This document shows positions 26,135 through 36,462 of a DNA stretch of 64,000 bases, piece by piece; within the stretch, counting starts at the first letter, position 1; every line of letters begins with the position of its first letter. The DNA is taken from NCBI GenBank assembly GCA_016718825.1, contig JADKCL010000031.1, forward strand, positions 4,531 through 68,530. Direction: 5' to 3'. The notes under the pieces were generated by a model, which did no database searches, had not been told where the DNA came from, and saw only the letters and a program-made list of their open reading frames with translations. The translations under genes and the position numbers were made by a program. This stretch comes from Bacteroidota bacterium (GTDB taxonomy: Bacteria; Bacteroidota; Bacteroidia; J057; JADKCL01).

Positions 26135-29100
26135 TTACTGTTTCACAAACCGGAAAACCGTTTGTTCCGTTGTATTCCTGCGGAAAGCGGTGATTTTCAT
26201 CAAGTAGGGTGCCGAGGCGAGATCACTCAAATCGAAAGAAACCACATCCATCAGATGTGCCATGTCAAACACACGCACCTTCTGTCCAAACATGTCCCAG
26301 ATTTCAACCTGCAAGGGCCAATCGATTGCATTGATTGTTTTCAGATTGATCACATCGCGGCTCGGATTCGGATAGATTGTCAAACCGACAAGCCCCTGCA
26401 ATTCTTCCGTAACCCCGACAGGGTTCACAAAAATTTGCGTTGAAAATCCTTCACATCCGTTGCTATCGGTCACTGCCACAGAATACCATCCACTTTGAAT
26501 GGGTAGGTGTGTAGGCTGCACCGCACCTGGAATCGGAATGCCGCCCATCAGCCACTGATAAGTGACGTAAGGCACAGTAGTGCTCAATGTCCCGGAATTA
26601 TACGCGACCGTTGGCGTTGGGAGCGGTACTTGATAGACCGTAACCGGATCGCTTACATCCGTGCAGCCAAATCCATTGCTCACGGTGACAATATACACGC
26701 CAGGTGCATTCACAACAATCGTTTGGGAAGTGGCACCGGTACTCCAGGCATAGCTGAAGTAACCAGACTGCACATCCAATTGACGTGTCCCACCAATACA
26801 AATCGGTGCGGTTGGTCCAGGAGCAATCACGGGTTGAGGATCCGTGAATGGAACATAGTTTACATTCACTGTATCCATGGCAAGACAACCGTTGGTGTCT
26901 ACTGCCGTCAGGGTAATGGGTCCACCAAATCCGGCCACAGCAATCGTCTGCGTACTGCCGCCAGTACTCCAGTTGTAATTGGAAAGTCCGGCGTCGCCCT
27001 GTAACAACAGGGTGTCTCCGTCGCAGAGCAACAAGTTACCCAGTGCCGTGATGATATTCATATCCACCACATGTTCCAGGAGGTTAACCGTATCGGTATC
27101 TGTACACCCTTGAAGCGTCCAAATTTGGCAGATGTACATACCCGGAGTTTGCATGGTAATCACCGAATTGCTAGATCCGGTACTCCACTGATAGGCGGCA
27201 TACAAGGCAGGCGCCTCAAAAACAACCGGAATTCCCGGGCAAGTGAGGGTATCCGGACCCAAATCGAGACTAGGAATGATTCCCAACTGCACGACCCCTG
27301 TATCCGTAGCCATGCAGCCCAAGCTATCGGTCACGGTGACAACATAGGTGCCCGCAGGCAACGAGGCAAGATTGCCGGTCGTAGCTCCAGTGCTCCAAAG
27401 GAACGAATAAGCTGCACAATCCTGTCCACCTGTTGTGGTGGTCAACAACGAAGCGGTATTCGCAAATTCGCAGGCAACAGTATCGCCAGATATTGCGGTT
27501 TGAAGCAGCGCAGGTGCGGTAATCACCAAACTGTCAAGTGCAGTTGTGCCGCGGCTATCGGTAACCGTTACAAAGTAAGTTCCTGATGGGAGACTTCCGA
27601 GATTGACTGAGGTATCTCCCGTGCTCCACAAATAGTTGTAAGGCAAACATCCTCCCGAAACATAAGAGACGATATTGGCCGTGCTATCCAATGCACAAGC
27701 CAAATGGTAGCCACAACCTTGCAAAGGACTGCTCAGGACAACCTGAAGTGGTACAGGATCCACGGTAATCGTAAATGCACAGATGCTGCTATTGGCATTG
27801 ACGTCGATTACTGAATAAACTACGGTCGTTGTTCCAATGGGGAATACTGCTCCAGATGGATGGTTGGAAAATACCGTGTCGACCGCGCAATTCTCCAGTG
27901 TATTGGGTACGTTCCACTGTGCTATGGCACCGCATAGCGCACTATCTGCAAACAAGACCTGATTCCCGGGACAGGTAATTGCAGGATCGATCGTATCCAA
28001 AACGCTTACCGTCGCACTGCATGTCGCAGTATTGGCATTGACATCGGTAACTGTGAGAACCACCGTATTGCCCCCAACGTTGCTGCAATTGAATGCACTG
28101 ACACTCAGAGACAAATTGCTGATTCCGCAAATGTCTGAGCTACCATTGTTGACCACACCTGTTGTGATGGACGTTGATCCAAGACTGTCCAGATAGACCG
28201 TAAGATTCTGACAGAGCGGAGTAGGGTCGATCGAGTCGATCACCGTCACCGTCGATGCGCAAGTTGAGGAGTTTCCATTGACATCCACCACGGTCAAAAC
28301 AACCGTATTGGCACCAACATTTGCACAAGTAAATGCGCCATTGTTGATCGTCGTGCTGCTGACGCCACAAGCATCATTGCTACCATTGTTGACCATGCTC
28401 GGTGTCACCGTGGAGTTACCTGCTCCGTCCAAGAAGGAGTTGATATTCTGGCAAATGGCCACTGGATCAATTGTATCGATCACCGTCACCGTTGCAGAAC
28501 AGGTTGCAGAATTGCCATTCACGTCGGTCACCGTCAGGACAACCGTATTGGGTCCGACGTTGGCGCAGGTGAATGCACCATTGTTCAAGCTCAAGGTTGC
28601 AATGCCGCAAGCATCGCTGCTGCCGTTGTTGACTTGTGCTGCAGTAACCGTCGAGTTGCCGCCGCCGTTCAAGAAAGAAGTCAGATTCTGGCAAACCGGC
28701 ATCGGGTCCACCGTGTCTTGCACTGTCACGACCGATGTACAAGTAGAAGAATTGCCGTTGACGTCGGTTACCGTCAGCACCACGCTGTTGGATCCGACAT
28801 TGGCGCAGCTAAATGAACCCGTGCTCACGTTGAGGCTGGCAATACCGCAGGCATCGCTGCTGCCATTGTTCGCCATAGCGCCCGTAAGCGCCACGGTGCC
28901 TGTATTGTTCAACATCAATGTCAGGTTCTGGCAAACAGCTACGGGGGCGATTTGATCAGCGACCGTGATGGTAGAAGAACAGGTAGAACTGTTGCCGTTG
29001 ACATCGGTCACCGTCAGCACGACGCTGTTAGGGCCGACATTGGCACAGGTAAACGAAGTGGTATTGATGCTCAGCGATGCAACGCCGCAAGCATCGGCAC

Positions 29101-32100
29101 TGCCGTTGTTGACCTGCGAAGCCGCAAGCGTTCCATTGCCTCCGGCATTCAACTGAACGGTGACATTCTGGCAAACCGCTACTGGATCAACCGAATCGAC
29201 CACCGTCACCGTTGCAGAACAGGTAGCAGAATTGCCATTCACGTCGGTCACAGTCAACACGACCGTATTGGGGCCGACGTTGGCGCAGGTGAATGCACCA
29301 TTGTTCAAGCTCAAGGTTGCAATGCCGCAAGCATCGCTGCTGCCATTGTTGACTTGTGCTGCGGTAACCGTAGAGGTGCCGCCACCATTCAAGAAAGAAG
29401 TCAGATTCTGGCAAACAGGCATCGGGTCCACCGTGTCTTGCACTGTCACGACGGATGTACAGGTGGAAGAATTGCCGTTGACGTCGGTTACGGTCAGCAC
29501 CACGCTGTTGGATCCGACATTGGCGCAGCTAAATGAGCCCGTGCTCACGTTGAGGCTTGCAATACCGCAGGCATCGCTGCTGCCATTGTTCGCCATCGCG
29601 CCGGTAAGCGCCACGGTGCCTGTATTGTTCAACATCAATGTCAGGTTCTGGCAAACAGCTACGGGGGCGATTTGATCGGCGACCGTAATTGTAGAAGAAC
29701 AAGTGGAACTGTTGCCGTTGACATCGGTCACGGTCAGCACGACACTGTTGGGTCCGACATTGGCACAGGTAAACGAAGTGGTATTGATGCTCAAGGATGC
29801 AACGCCGCAAGCATCGGCACTGCCGTTGTTGACCTGCGAAGCCGCAAGCGTGCCATTGCCGCCGGCATTCAACTGAACAGTGACATTCTGGCAAACCGCT
29901 ACCGGATCAACCGAATCGACCACCGTCACCGTTGCAGAACAGGTAGCAGAATTGCCATTCACGTCGGTCACAGTCAACACGACCGTATTGGGGCCGACGT
30001 TGGCGCAGGTGAATGCACCATTGTTCAAGCTCAGGGTTGCAATGCCGCAAGCATCGCTGCTGCCGTTGTTGACTTGTGCTGCGGTAACCGTCGAGGTGCC
30101 GCCACCATTCAAGAAAGAAGTCAGATTCTGGCAAACCGGCATCGGGTCCACCGTGTCTTGCACTGTCACGACCGATGTACAGGTGGAAGAATTGCCGTTG
30201 ACATCGGTCACCGTCAATACCACGTTGTTGGATCCGACATTGGCGCAGGTAAATGAACCCGTGCTCACGTTGAGGCTGGCAATACCGCAGGCATCGCTGC
30301 TGCCGTTGTTTGCCATCGCGCCCGTAAGCGCCACAGTGCCGGCATTGTTCAACATCAAAGTCAGGTTCTGACAAATAGCTACAGGCGCGATTTGATCGGC
30401 GACCGTAATTGTAGAAGAACAAGTAGAACTGTTGCCGTTGACATCGGTCACCGTCAGCACGACGCTGTTGGGTCCGACATTGGCACAGGTAAACGAAGTG
30501 GTATTGATGCTCAAAGATGCAATGCCGCAGGCATCGGCACTGCCGTTGTTGACCTGCGCAGCCGCGAGCGTTCCATTGCCGCCGGCATTCAACTGAACGG
30601 TGACATTCTGGCAAACCGCTACCGGATCAACCGAATCGACCACCGTCACTGTAGCAGAACACGTCGCAGTATTGCCGTTGACGTCGGTCACGGTCAACAC
30701 GACTGTATTGGGTCCGACGTTGGCGCAGGTGAATGCACCATTGTTCAAGCTCAGGGTTGCAATGCCGCAAGCATCGCTGCTGCCGTTGTTGACTTGTGCT
30801 GCAGTAACCGTCGAGTTGCCGCCGCTGTTCAGGAAAGAAGTCCGATTCTGGCAAACAGGCATCGGGTCCACCGTGTCTTGCACGGTCACGACCGATGTAC
30901 AAGTGGAAGAGTTGCCGTTGACATCGGTCACCGTCAATACCACGTTGTTGGTTCCGACATTGGCGCAGCTAAATGAACCCGTGCTCACGTTGAGGCTGGC
31001 AATACCGCAGGCATCGCTGCTGCCATTGTTGGCCATAGCGCCCGTAAGCGCCACGGTGCCGGCATTGTTCAGCATCAGGGTCAGGTTCTGGCAAATCGCC
31101 ACGGGGGCGACTTGATCGGCAACCGTGATTGTAGAAGAACAAGTAGAACTGTTGCCGTTGGCGTCGGTCACCGTCAGCACGACGCTGTTGGGTCCGACAT
31201 TGGCACAGGTAAACGAAGTGGTATTGATGCTCAGCGATGCAATTCCGCAAGCATCGGCACTGCCGTTGTTGACCTGCGAAGCCGCGAGCGTTCCATTGCC
31301 GCCGGCATTCAACTGAACGGTGACGTTTCGGCAAACGGCCACTGGATCGATAGAATCGACCACTGTCACCGTTGAGGAACACGTCGAAGTATTTCCATTC
31401 ACGTCCGTCACCGTCAACACAACCGTGTTGGGACCGACATTGGCGCAGGAAAATGCACCATTGTTCAAGCTCAGCGTTGCAATGCCGCAAGCATCGCTGC
31501 TGCCATTGTTGATTTGTGTGGTTGTGACCGTGGAGGAGCCGCCTGCACTCAAGAATGAAGTGATATTTTGGCAAACAGGCATCGGGTCTACCGTGTCTTG
31601 CACTGTCACAATGGAGGAACAGGTCGAAGTGTTGCCATTGACATCTGTGACGGTCAAGACAACGTTGTTAGGTCCGACATTCGCGCAGCTGAATGAACCC
31701 GTGCTCACGTTGAGGCTGGCAATACCGCAGGCATCGCTGCTGCCGTTGTTGGCCATCGCGCCGGTAAGTGCCACAGTGCCGGCATTGTTCAGCATCAGGG
31801 TCAGGTTCTGGCAAATCGCCACGGGGGCGATTTGATCGGCGACCGTTATTGTGGAGGAACAAGTAGAACTGTTGCCGTTGACATCGGTCACGGTCAGCAC
31901 GACACTGTTGGGTCCGACATTGGCACAGGTAAACGAAGTGGTATTGATGCTCAGCGATGCAATTCCGCAGGCATCGGCACTGCCATTGTTGACCATCGAA
32001 GCAGTAAGCGTGGCAGTGCCACCGGCATTTAACTGCAGGGTGACATTTCGGCAAACAGCAACGGGATCCACGGTATCATTGACGGTTACGGTAGCCGAAC

Positions 32101-35100
32101 AGGTTGCGGTATTGCCATTGTTGTCGGTTACCGTCATCACGACCGTGTTGGCGCCGACATTGGCGCAGGTAAATGCGCCATTGTTCAAGCTCAGGCTTGC
32201 AATACCGCAAGCATCACTGCTGCCATTGTTGACTTGTGCTGCGATGACTGTTGAAGTGCCTGCACCATTCAAGAAGGAAGTAACGTTCTGACAAACAGGT
32301 ACCGGACGTATCGTGTCCCTTACCGTGACGATTGAGGTACAGGTGGAGGAGTTGCCGTTGACATCGGTCACGGTCAATACCACATTGTTGGGGCCGACAT
32401 TGGCACATCCAAACGAGGTAGTATTCACGACCAAACTTGCGATACCACAAGCGTCACTACTGCCATTGTTGGCCATAGTCGCAGTGAGCGAAGCATTGCC
32501 TCCCACATTGAGTTGCAATGTAAGGTTCTGGCAAACCGCATTCGGAGCTACTGCATCCACAACCGTGATCGTCGATGCGCATGTCGAAGTGTTTCCATTG
32601 ATGTCGGTGACGGTAAGCACAGTGGAGTTTGCACCAATATTGCTGCAGTTAAAGAAACTGTTGCTCAAGCTCAGGCTTGCAATGCCACAGGCATCGCTGC
32701 TACCGTTGTTGACCGCCGCTGCGGTTGCCGTTCCGTTCCCACTACCATTAAGGAGCACAGTGATGTTGCGACAAGTCGCAACCGGCCTCACCGAATCCAG
32801 TACGGAAACAATTCCTGTACAAGTGGCAGTGTTTCCATTCACATCGGTGACGGTAAGCACAGTCGAATTGGATCCGACATTGATACAGGCAAAACTTCCG
32901 GTACTCAAGGTCAGGGTTGCAATACCGCAGGCATCAGAGCTGCCATTGTTGATCATCGCGCCTGTGACCGTGGAGGTTCCGCCGCTGTTCAAGTGAGAAA
33001 CAACGTTTCTACAAATCGCTACGGGGCGAATGGTATCTGCTACCGTCACCACCGAAGTACAGGTTGCGGAATTGCCATTCACATCTGTAACGCGAAGGAT
33101 CACGTTGTTGGTCCCGACATTCGCGCAGCCAAAGTTGACATTCACGCCGCCATTCACCAGCAATCCACCCACTCCGCAAGCATCCGTGCTGCCATTGTTG
33201 ACCATCGCACCCGTGACAAGCACGAGGCCGGCACCATTCAATTGTGCAGTGACATTCCGGCAAATCGCTGTCGGACGCACCGTATCGGCTACGGTGACAA
33301 CCGAAGTGCAGGTTGCTGTATTGCCATTGACGTCTGTGACAAGCAAAGTCACGTTGTTGGCGCCAATGTTTGCACAAGAATAGGCAACGGAGGCCCCACC
33401 ATTTACGGTCATCGTACTGATGCCACAAGCATCGTTGCTGCCATTGTTCACAGCTGCTGCTACGACCGAACCTGTTCCAGTACCATTCAATTGCAGTGTC
33501 AGGTTTTGGCAAATGGCATTCGGAGCCTGAAGGTCGGAAACTGTCACTGTGAAGGAACAAGTTGCCGAATTGCCAGATGCATCCGTCACGCGGAAGGTAT
33601 TGGTCGTGACACCCAGCGGGAAGCTCCCGCCTGAGGCCAATCCAGTGGTTTGCACCGTTATTGGACCGGAACAATTGTCTGCTCCAACGGGCGCAGTGAA
33701 ATTCACAACGGCGGTACAAACGCCTACGCCCGTGTTTGCAGTGGCATTTGCCGGGCAAGTGATTGTGGGAAGCTGATTGTCGGTGACCGTGACGGTAAAC
33801 GAGCAGGTCGCTGTATTCCCCGAACCATCAGTTGCCAAAAACGCGTTGGTGGTAATGCCAACCGGGAAGGTTGCGCCACTTGCAAGTCCGGTGGTGCGTG
33901 TTACCGGCAAAGAAGGCGCGCAATTGTCTGCGGCTACGACCGTATTGTAACTCACTGGAGCTCCACAAGTGCCGGTCTGATTGTTGGTCGCCACGTTTCC
34001 AGGGCAACCCAAGGCGGCTATACAAGCCACCATGTTATTGACGTAAAGATTGTTGGTGGCTCCAGTTCCTGCATTCGAATTGAACACCATGAACCTTCCA
34101 ATCACTTGGTTGCCGCCACCAGAGAAAAGCACCATCGGCAGCGTCTGCGTAGCGCCGTTCACCTTGCGGGTAAGCTTGATGCTTGCTTGACCGGGCAACG
34201 TAGAGGTCACCTCGATGATGATGCCTTCATCGGTAAAAGAAACCCCCGGGAAAGGTGTAATGCCCATGGCGTCGACGATTTCGTAGCCAGGTTGACCACC
34301 GCGATGCCGGACTTCGCCCAAACTACTCCCTGAGGAATTCTGGATTTGGAAGCCAACGATTTGACCAGGATCAATAAACCCGTTGTCCAATTCAAGGGTA
34401 AGCTTGCTGCCATTGCCAAAGACTCCAAGGATAGGACGGGTGGCCTGCGTTGCTTGCGCTGAATTGGCATACATTCCAAGCGCTCTACCGGTCGAATTGA
34501 TATCGTTATCCCCATTCGAATCGACACCAGCTCCATTCACCGTCGAAGATCCGGCGAAGAAGCCGGCCTGAGATGTATTCCCAGTGGAAGCATTCAGGGT
34601 CCATGCCCCGAATCCCGTGCCATCATTGTCGCCGGTTTGCCATCCGTCATTGTAGGCGGTACCCGATGCCATACTGGCATTGCAAGCAAGATTGCCGATC
34701 ACGGGTGCTTGGTTATCGGTGACCGTCACGGTAAACGAACAAGTCGCAGTATTGCCGGAACCGTCCGTCGCACGGAATGTATTGGTTGTAACACCACCCG
34801 GATAAGTCGCGCCAGAAGCGAGGCCCGCAATTTGTGTGGTAACCGGGACACCGCAATTGTCAGCTCCCACCGGTGCGGTATAAGTAGCGGTTGCGGTACA
34901 GAACCCAAGGGTAGCCGGTACACTGATATTTGCCGGGCAAGTAATCGTCGGATCCACAATGTCTGAATTCCCCGTGCCTTGAATAGCAAAATTGTAGGGG
35001 TTTTCATCGGGGTCGTTGTTGGCTATTTCAATCGTAGCCGAGCGCAAACCCGTGCCGGAGGGGTTGAAAGTGACTTGAAAAGTTGTGCTATTGCCTGCGA

Positions 35101-35305
35101 CCACGGGACTACCCGGCAACACGTTCACAAGGAAATCACTTGCATGTGTGCCTGTCAAGGAAACCGTGCCAATCGTCAGGTTGGCGCCAGTGATATTTTC
35201 AATTGTGAAAGTTCGCACGATCGTGCCCGAACAAACCAAAACAGAGCCGAAATCAGAATGGTCTGCCGTCGTGGGGAACAAGGTCATTGTCAGCAATTGG
35301 GACAC
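26135..35305 (-). CDS. Main fragment of a giant HYR/Ig-repeat T9SS protein (5' end frameshifted)
   Basis: About 3050 codons. The nominal GTG start at 35305 is not a real start: the frame joins the upstream frame at 35273-35276 if one base of a four-G run is removed. Order in this piece: second half of a choice-of-anchor D domain; an HYR unit; an inserted module with YNDGWQTGDNDGTGFGAW (about residues 190-440); two HYR units; 23 four-cysteine Ig-like units of 80 residues (CQNxT...NNGSxDACG...FxCANVG...TATC); one HYR; two SprB repeats (YNYLWSTGDTS and YSFLWSTGATT); several Ig-like units; and a T9SS type A sorting domain (LTIYPNPSRDV, WDMFGQK, APYLMKI). A long, stiff, disulfide-rich surface filament is the natural inference. 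No catalytic domain is visible. Confidence 0.85.
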   Translation of the reverse strand: MSQLLTMTLFPTTADHSDFGSVLVCSGTIVRTFTIENITGANLTIGTVSLTGTHASDFLVNVLPGSPVVAGNSTTFQVTFNPSGTGLRSATIEIANNDPDENPYNFAIQGTGNSDIVDPTITCPANISVPATLGFCTATATYTAPVGADNCGVPVTTQIAGLASGATYPGGVTTNTFRATDGSGNTATCSFTVTVTDNQAPVIGNLACNASMASGTAYNDGWQTGDNDGTGFGAWTLNASTGNTSQAGFFAGSSTVNGAGVDSNGDNDINSTGRALGMYANSAQATQATRPILGVFGNGSKLTLELDNGFIDPGQIVGFQIQNSSGSSLGEVRHRGGQPGYEIVDAMGITPFPGVSFTDEGIIIEVTSTLPGQASIKLTRKVNGATQTLPMVLFSGGGNQVIGRFMVFNSNAGTGATNNLYVNNMVACIAALGCPGNVATNNQTGTCGAPVSYNTVVAADNCAPSLPVTRTTGLASGATFPVGITTNAFLATDGSGNTATCSFTVTVTDNQLPTITCPANATANTGVGVCTAVVNFTAPVGADNCSGPITVQTTGLASGGSFPLGVTTNTFRVTDASGNSATCSFTVTVSDLQAPNAICQNLTLQLNGTGTGSVVAAAVNNGSNDACGISTMTVNGGASVAYSCANIGANNVTLLVTDVNGNTATCTSVVTVADTVRPTAICRNVTAQLNGAGLVLVTGAMVNNGSTDACGVGGLLVNGGVNVNFGCANVGTNNVILRVTDVNGNSATCTSVVTVADTIRPVAICRNVVSHLNSGGTSTVTGAMINNGSSDACGIATLTLSTGSFACINVGSNSTVLTVTDVNGNTATCTGIVSVLDSVRPVATCRNITVLLNGSGNGTATAAAVNNGSSDACGIASLSLSNSFFNCSNIGANSTVLTVTDINGNTSTCASTITVVDAVAPNAVCQNLTLQLNVGGNASLTATMANNGSSDACGIASLVVNTTSFGCANVGPNNVVLTVTDVNGNSSTCTSIVTVRDTIRPVPVCQNVTSFLNGAGTSTVIAAQVNNGSSDACGIASLSLNNGAFTCANVGANTVVMTVTDNNGNTATCSATVTVNDTVDPVAVCRNVTLQLNAGGTATLTASMVNNGSADACGIASLSINTTSFTCANVGPNSVVLTVTDVNGNSSTCSSTITVADQIAPVAICQNLTLMLNNAGTVALTGAMANNGSSDACGIASLNVSTGSFSCANVGPNNVVLTVTDVNGNTSTCSSIVTVQDTVDPMPVCQNITSFLSAGGSSTVTTTQINNGSSDACGIATLSLNNGAFSCANVGPNTVVLTVTDVNGNTSTCSSTVTVVDSIDPVAVCRNVTVQLNAGGNGTLAASQVNNGSADACGIASLSINTTSFTCANVGPNSVVLTVTDANGNSSTCSSTITVADQVAPVAICQNLTLMLNNAGTVALTGAMANNGSSDACGIASLNVSTGSFSCANVGTNNVVLTVTDVNGNSSTCTSVVTVQDTVDPMPVCQNRTSFLNSGGNSTVTAAQVNNGSSDACGIATLSLNNGAFTCANVGPNTVVLTVTDVNGNTATCSATVTVVDSVDPVAVCQNVTVQLNAGGNGTLAAAQVNNGSADACGIASLSINTTSFTCANVGPNSVVLTVTDVNGNSSTCSSTITVADQIAPVAICQNLTLMLNNAGTVALTGAMANNGSSDACGIASLNVSTGSFTCANVGSNNVVLTVTDVNGNSSTCTSVVTVQDTVDPMPVCQNLTSFLNGGGTSTVTAAQVNNGSSDACGIATLSLNNGAFTCANVGPNTVVLTVTDVNGNSATCSATVTVVDSVDPVAVCQNVTVQLNAGGNGTLAASQVNNGSADACGVASLSINTTSFTCANVGPNSVVLTVTDVNGNSSTCSSTITVADQIAPVAVCQNLTLMLNNTGTVALTGAMANNGSSDACGIASLNVSTGSFSCANVGSNSVVLTVTDVNGNSSTCTSVVTVQDTVDPMPVCQNLTSFLNGGGTSTVTAAQVNNGSSDACGIATLSLNNGAFTCANVGPNTVVLTVTDVNGNSATCSATVTVVDSVDPVAVCQNVTVQLNAGGNGTLAASQVNNGSADACGVASLSINTTSFTCANVGPNSVVLTVTDVNGNSSTCSSTITVADQIAPVAVCQNLTLMLNNTGTVALTGAMANNGSSDACGIASLNVSTGSFSCANVGSNSVVLTVTDVNGNSSTCTSVVTVQDTVDPMPVCQNLTSFLNGGGNSTVTAAQVNNGSSDACGIATLSLNNGAFTCANVGPNTVVLTVTDVNGNSATCSATVTVIDTIDPVAICQNINSFLDGAGNSTVTPSMVNNGSNDACGVSSTTINNGAFTCANVGANTVVLTVVDVNGNSSTCASTVTVIDSIDPTPLCQNLTVYLDSLGSTSITTGVVNNGSSDICGISNLSLSVSAFNCSNVGGNTVVLTVTDVNANTATCSATVSVLDTIDPAITCPGNQVLFADSALCGAIAQWNVPNTLENCAVDTVFSNHPSGAVFPIGTTTVVYSVIDVNANSSICAFTITVDPVPLQVVLSSPLQGCGYHLACALDSTANIVSYVSGGCLPYNYLWSTGDTSVNLGSLPSGTYFVTVTDSRGTTALDSLVITAPALLQTAISGDTVACEFANTASLLTTTTGGQDCAAYSFLWSTGATTGNLASLPAGTYVVTVTDSLGCMATDTGVVQLGIIPSLDLGPDTLTCPGIPVVFEAPALYAAYQWSTGSSNSVITMQTPGMYICQIWTLQGCTDTDTVNLLEHVVDMNIITALGNLLLCDGDTLLLQGDAGLSNYNWSTGGSTQTIAVAGFGGPITLTAVDTNGCLAMDTVNVNYVPFTDPQPVIAPGPTAPICIGGTRQLDVQSGYFSYAWSTGATSQTIVVNAPGVYIVTVSNGFGCTDVSDPVTVYQVPLPTPTVAYNSGTLSTTVPYVTYQWLMGGIPIPGAVQPTHLPIQSGWYSVAVTDSNGCEGFSTQIFVNPVGVTEELQGLVGLTIYPNPSRDVINLKTINAIDWPLQVEIWDMFGQKVRVFDMAHLMDVVSFDLSDLASAPYLMKITAFRRNTTEQTVFRFVKQ
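28201..33240 (-). repeat. Exact 240-bp coding repeat array with a 720-bp higher-order period
   Basis: Units of exactly 240 bp (80 codons) follow one another with no length change from about 28201 to 33001; the marker TTCTGGCAAA or a close variant recurs every 240 bp. Within 28441-32041 the units form A-B-C triplets repeated at 720 bp (compare 28441, 29161, 29881, 30601, 31321). The protein alternates SADACG..SINTTSF, MANNGSSDACG..NVSTGSF and QVNNGSSDACG..SLNNGAF. Confidence 0.9.
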
Positions 35306-36237
35306 TGTTGCCTTTGACGTTCATATCTGGATCTGAGACAATGCCTGTCCCTTGCACTGCAAAATTGTAAGGGTTTTCATCGCAGTCGTTGTTGGCGATG
35401 TTGACCGTTGCAGTCTTCGCACCACTTGAAGTTGGCGTAAAGGTCACAGTAAAAGAAGTCGACCCTGTGGGGACGATGGAAGCCGGAAGCGTGATACCGC
35501 CCACGACAAACATGCTCGCATCCGTTCCGGACATCGTGATGGCCCCTGCGCCAATGGTCAAGTTGGAGGTGCCAGAATTGGTAATCGTGTACGTTCGTAT
35601 CACAGGCACACCCACCCCAGTCGAGCCAAAATCAGTATGGTTGGTGAGGGAGGGCGTCACGCTGTTGTCGGCAATGGGATTGCTATTGCCGCTCACGTCC
35701 ATCTCGGGGGCCGTCACGGTCACCGCAAAGGAACAGGTTGCCGAATTGCCTGAGCCGTCTGTGACACGGTGTGTCACCGTTGTAGTACCAACCGGGAATG
35801 CGGCGCCACTCGCAAGACCTGCTATGCGTGTGGTTGTTGCACCTGTACAATTGTCAGTACCGGACGGAGTGGTGTACGTCACTGTTGCGGTGCAAGGCGC
35901 TGCGTTTTGTGAAATGTTGCTCGGACAAGTAATCGACGGTAAGGTATTGTCGACCTTGTTCACCGTGAAGTTGCAAGTATTTGTGCTGCCTTGCAGGGCA
36001 GTATTTTGTGCGAAAAGCGTCACAGAAAATGATCCAGTTCCAGAAACAGTGGATCCGATCGTTGGTGAGGATTGCACGACCGTCATCGGGCCACATGTTC
36101 CTCCAACGGGTGTGCCCAGGCCCCGATAATCAGGGACCGTTGCTTGGCAACTGGCATTCAAATTCAGGGTCTGGGTTGATGGGCAGGTGATGCTTGGGGA
36201 GACAAACAGGGGGGCAAAATCCCTAGACCTTCAATTT
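35253..36237 (-). pseudogene. Frameshifted middle fragment of the giant gene 26135-36900
   Basis: This frame encodes an HYR unit (SITCPSTQT...NASCQATVPDYRG), a second HYR (SITCPSNISQNAAPC), a full choice-of-anchor D/SPD2-like domain (PEMDVSGNSNPIADNS...NPYNFAVQGTG) and the start of a second (PDMNVKGNSVPIADND). It then meets a stop 30 bp after the point where the downstream frame takes over. Removing one G from 35273-35276 restores PIADNDLVPTTADHSDFG, matching the paralogous motif. Upstream, the frame is lost near the six-G run at 36209-36214. Either sequencing error or real inactivation would explain this; the clean homology on both sides favours a recent or artefactual lesion. Confidence 0.75.
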
Positions 36238-36432
36238 GGTCAAAGGCAGATTCTTCAGTTCCCCCCACTTGATCAAGTCCAAACGCATTCTCAAATTGGA
36301 ACCTGTTCCCGGCACACTGAAGGTGAATTTGGAGAAATCGGCATCCGAAACAATCGTTGTTTCTCCAACATCGGCAATTCCATTCAGATTTGCATCAATA
36401 ATCAAGTTCCCTCCAAACTCCAGTGATCCCAT
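36223..36432 (-). pseudogene. Frameshifted fragment: end of the N-terminal sandwich domain
   Basis: This frame reads LEFGGNLIIDANLNG...FSVPGTGSNLRMRLDLIKWG and is then lost. Adding one G to the six-base run at 36261-36266 restores WGGTEESAFDQIE, the usual end of this Bacteroidota N-terminal module. It belongs to the same gene as the pieces on both sides. Confidence 0.65.
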
Positions 36433-36462
36433 AAAGCGCCCACACTGTCGAAAGGGCCACCG

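Noticed and set aside
28278..33634. Long plus-strand open frames antisense to the repeat array (up to 373 codons)
   Set aside because: They are mirror images of the repeated minus-strand code, repeat with the same 240-bp period, and lack signal peptides or known motifs. The minus strand has coherent domains and a sorting signal.
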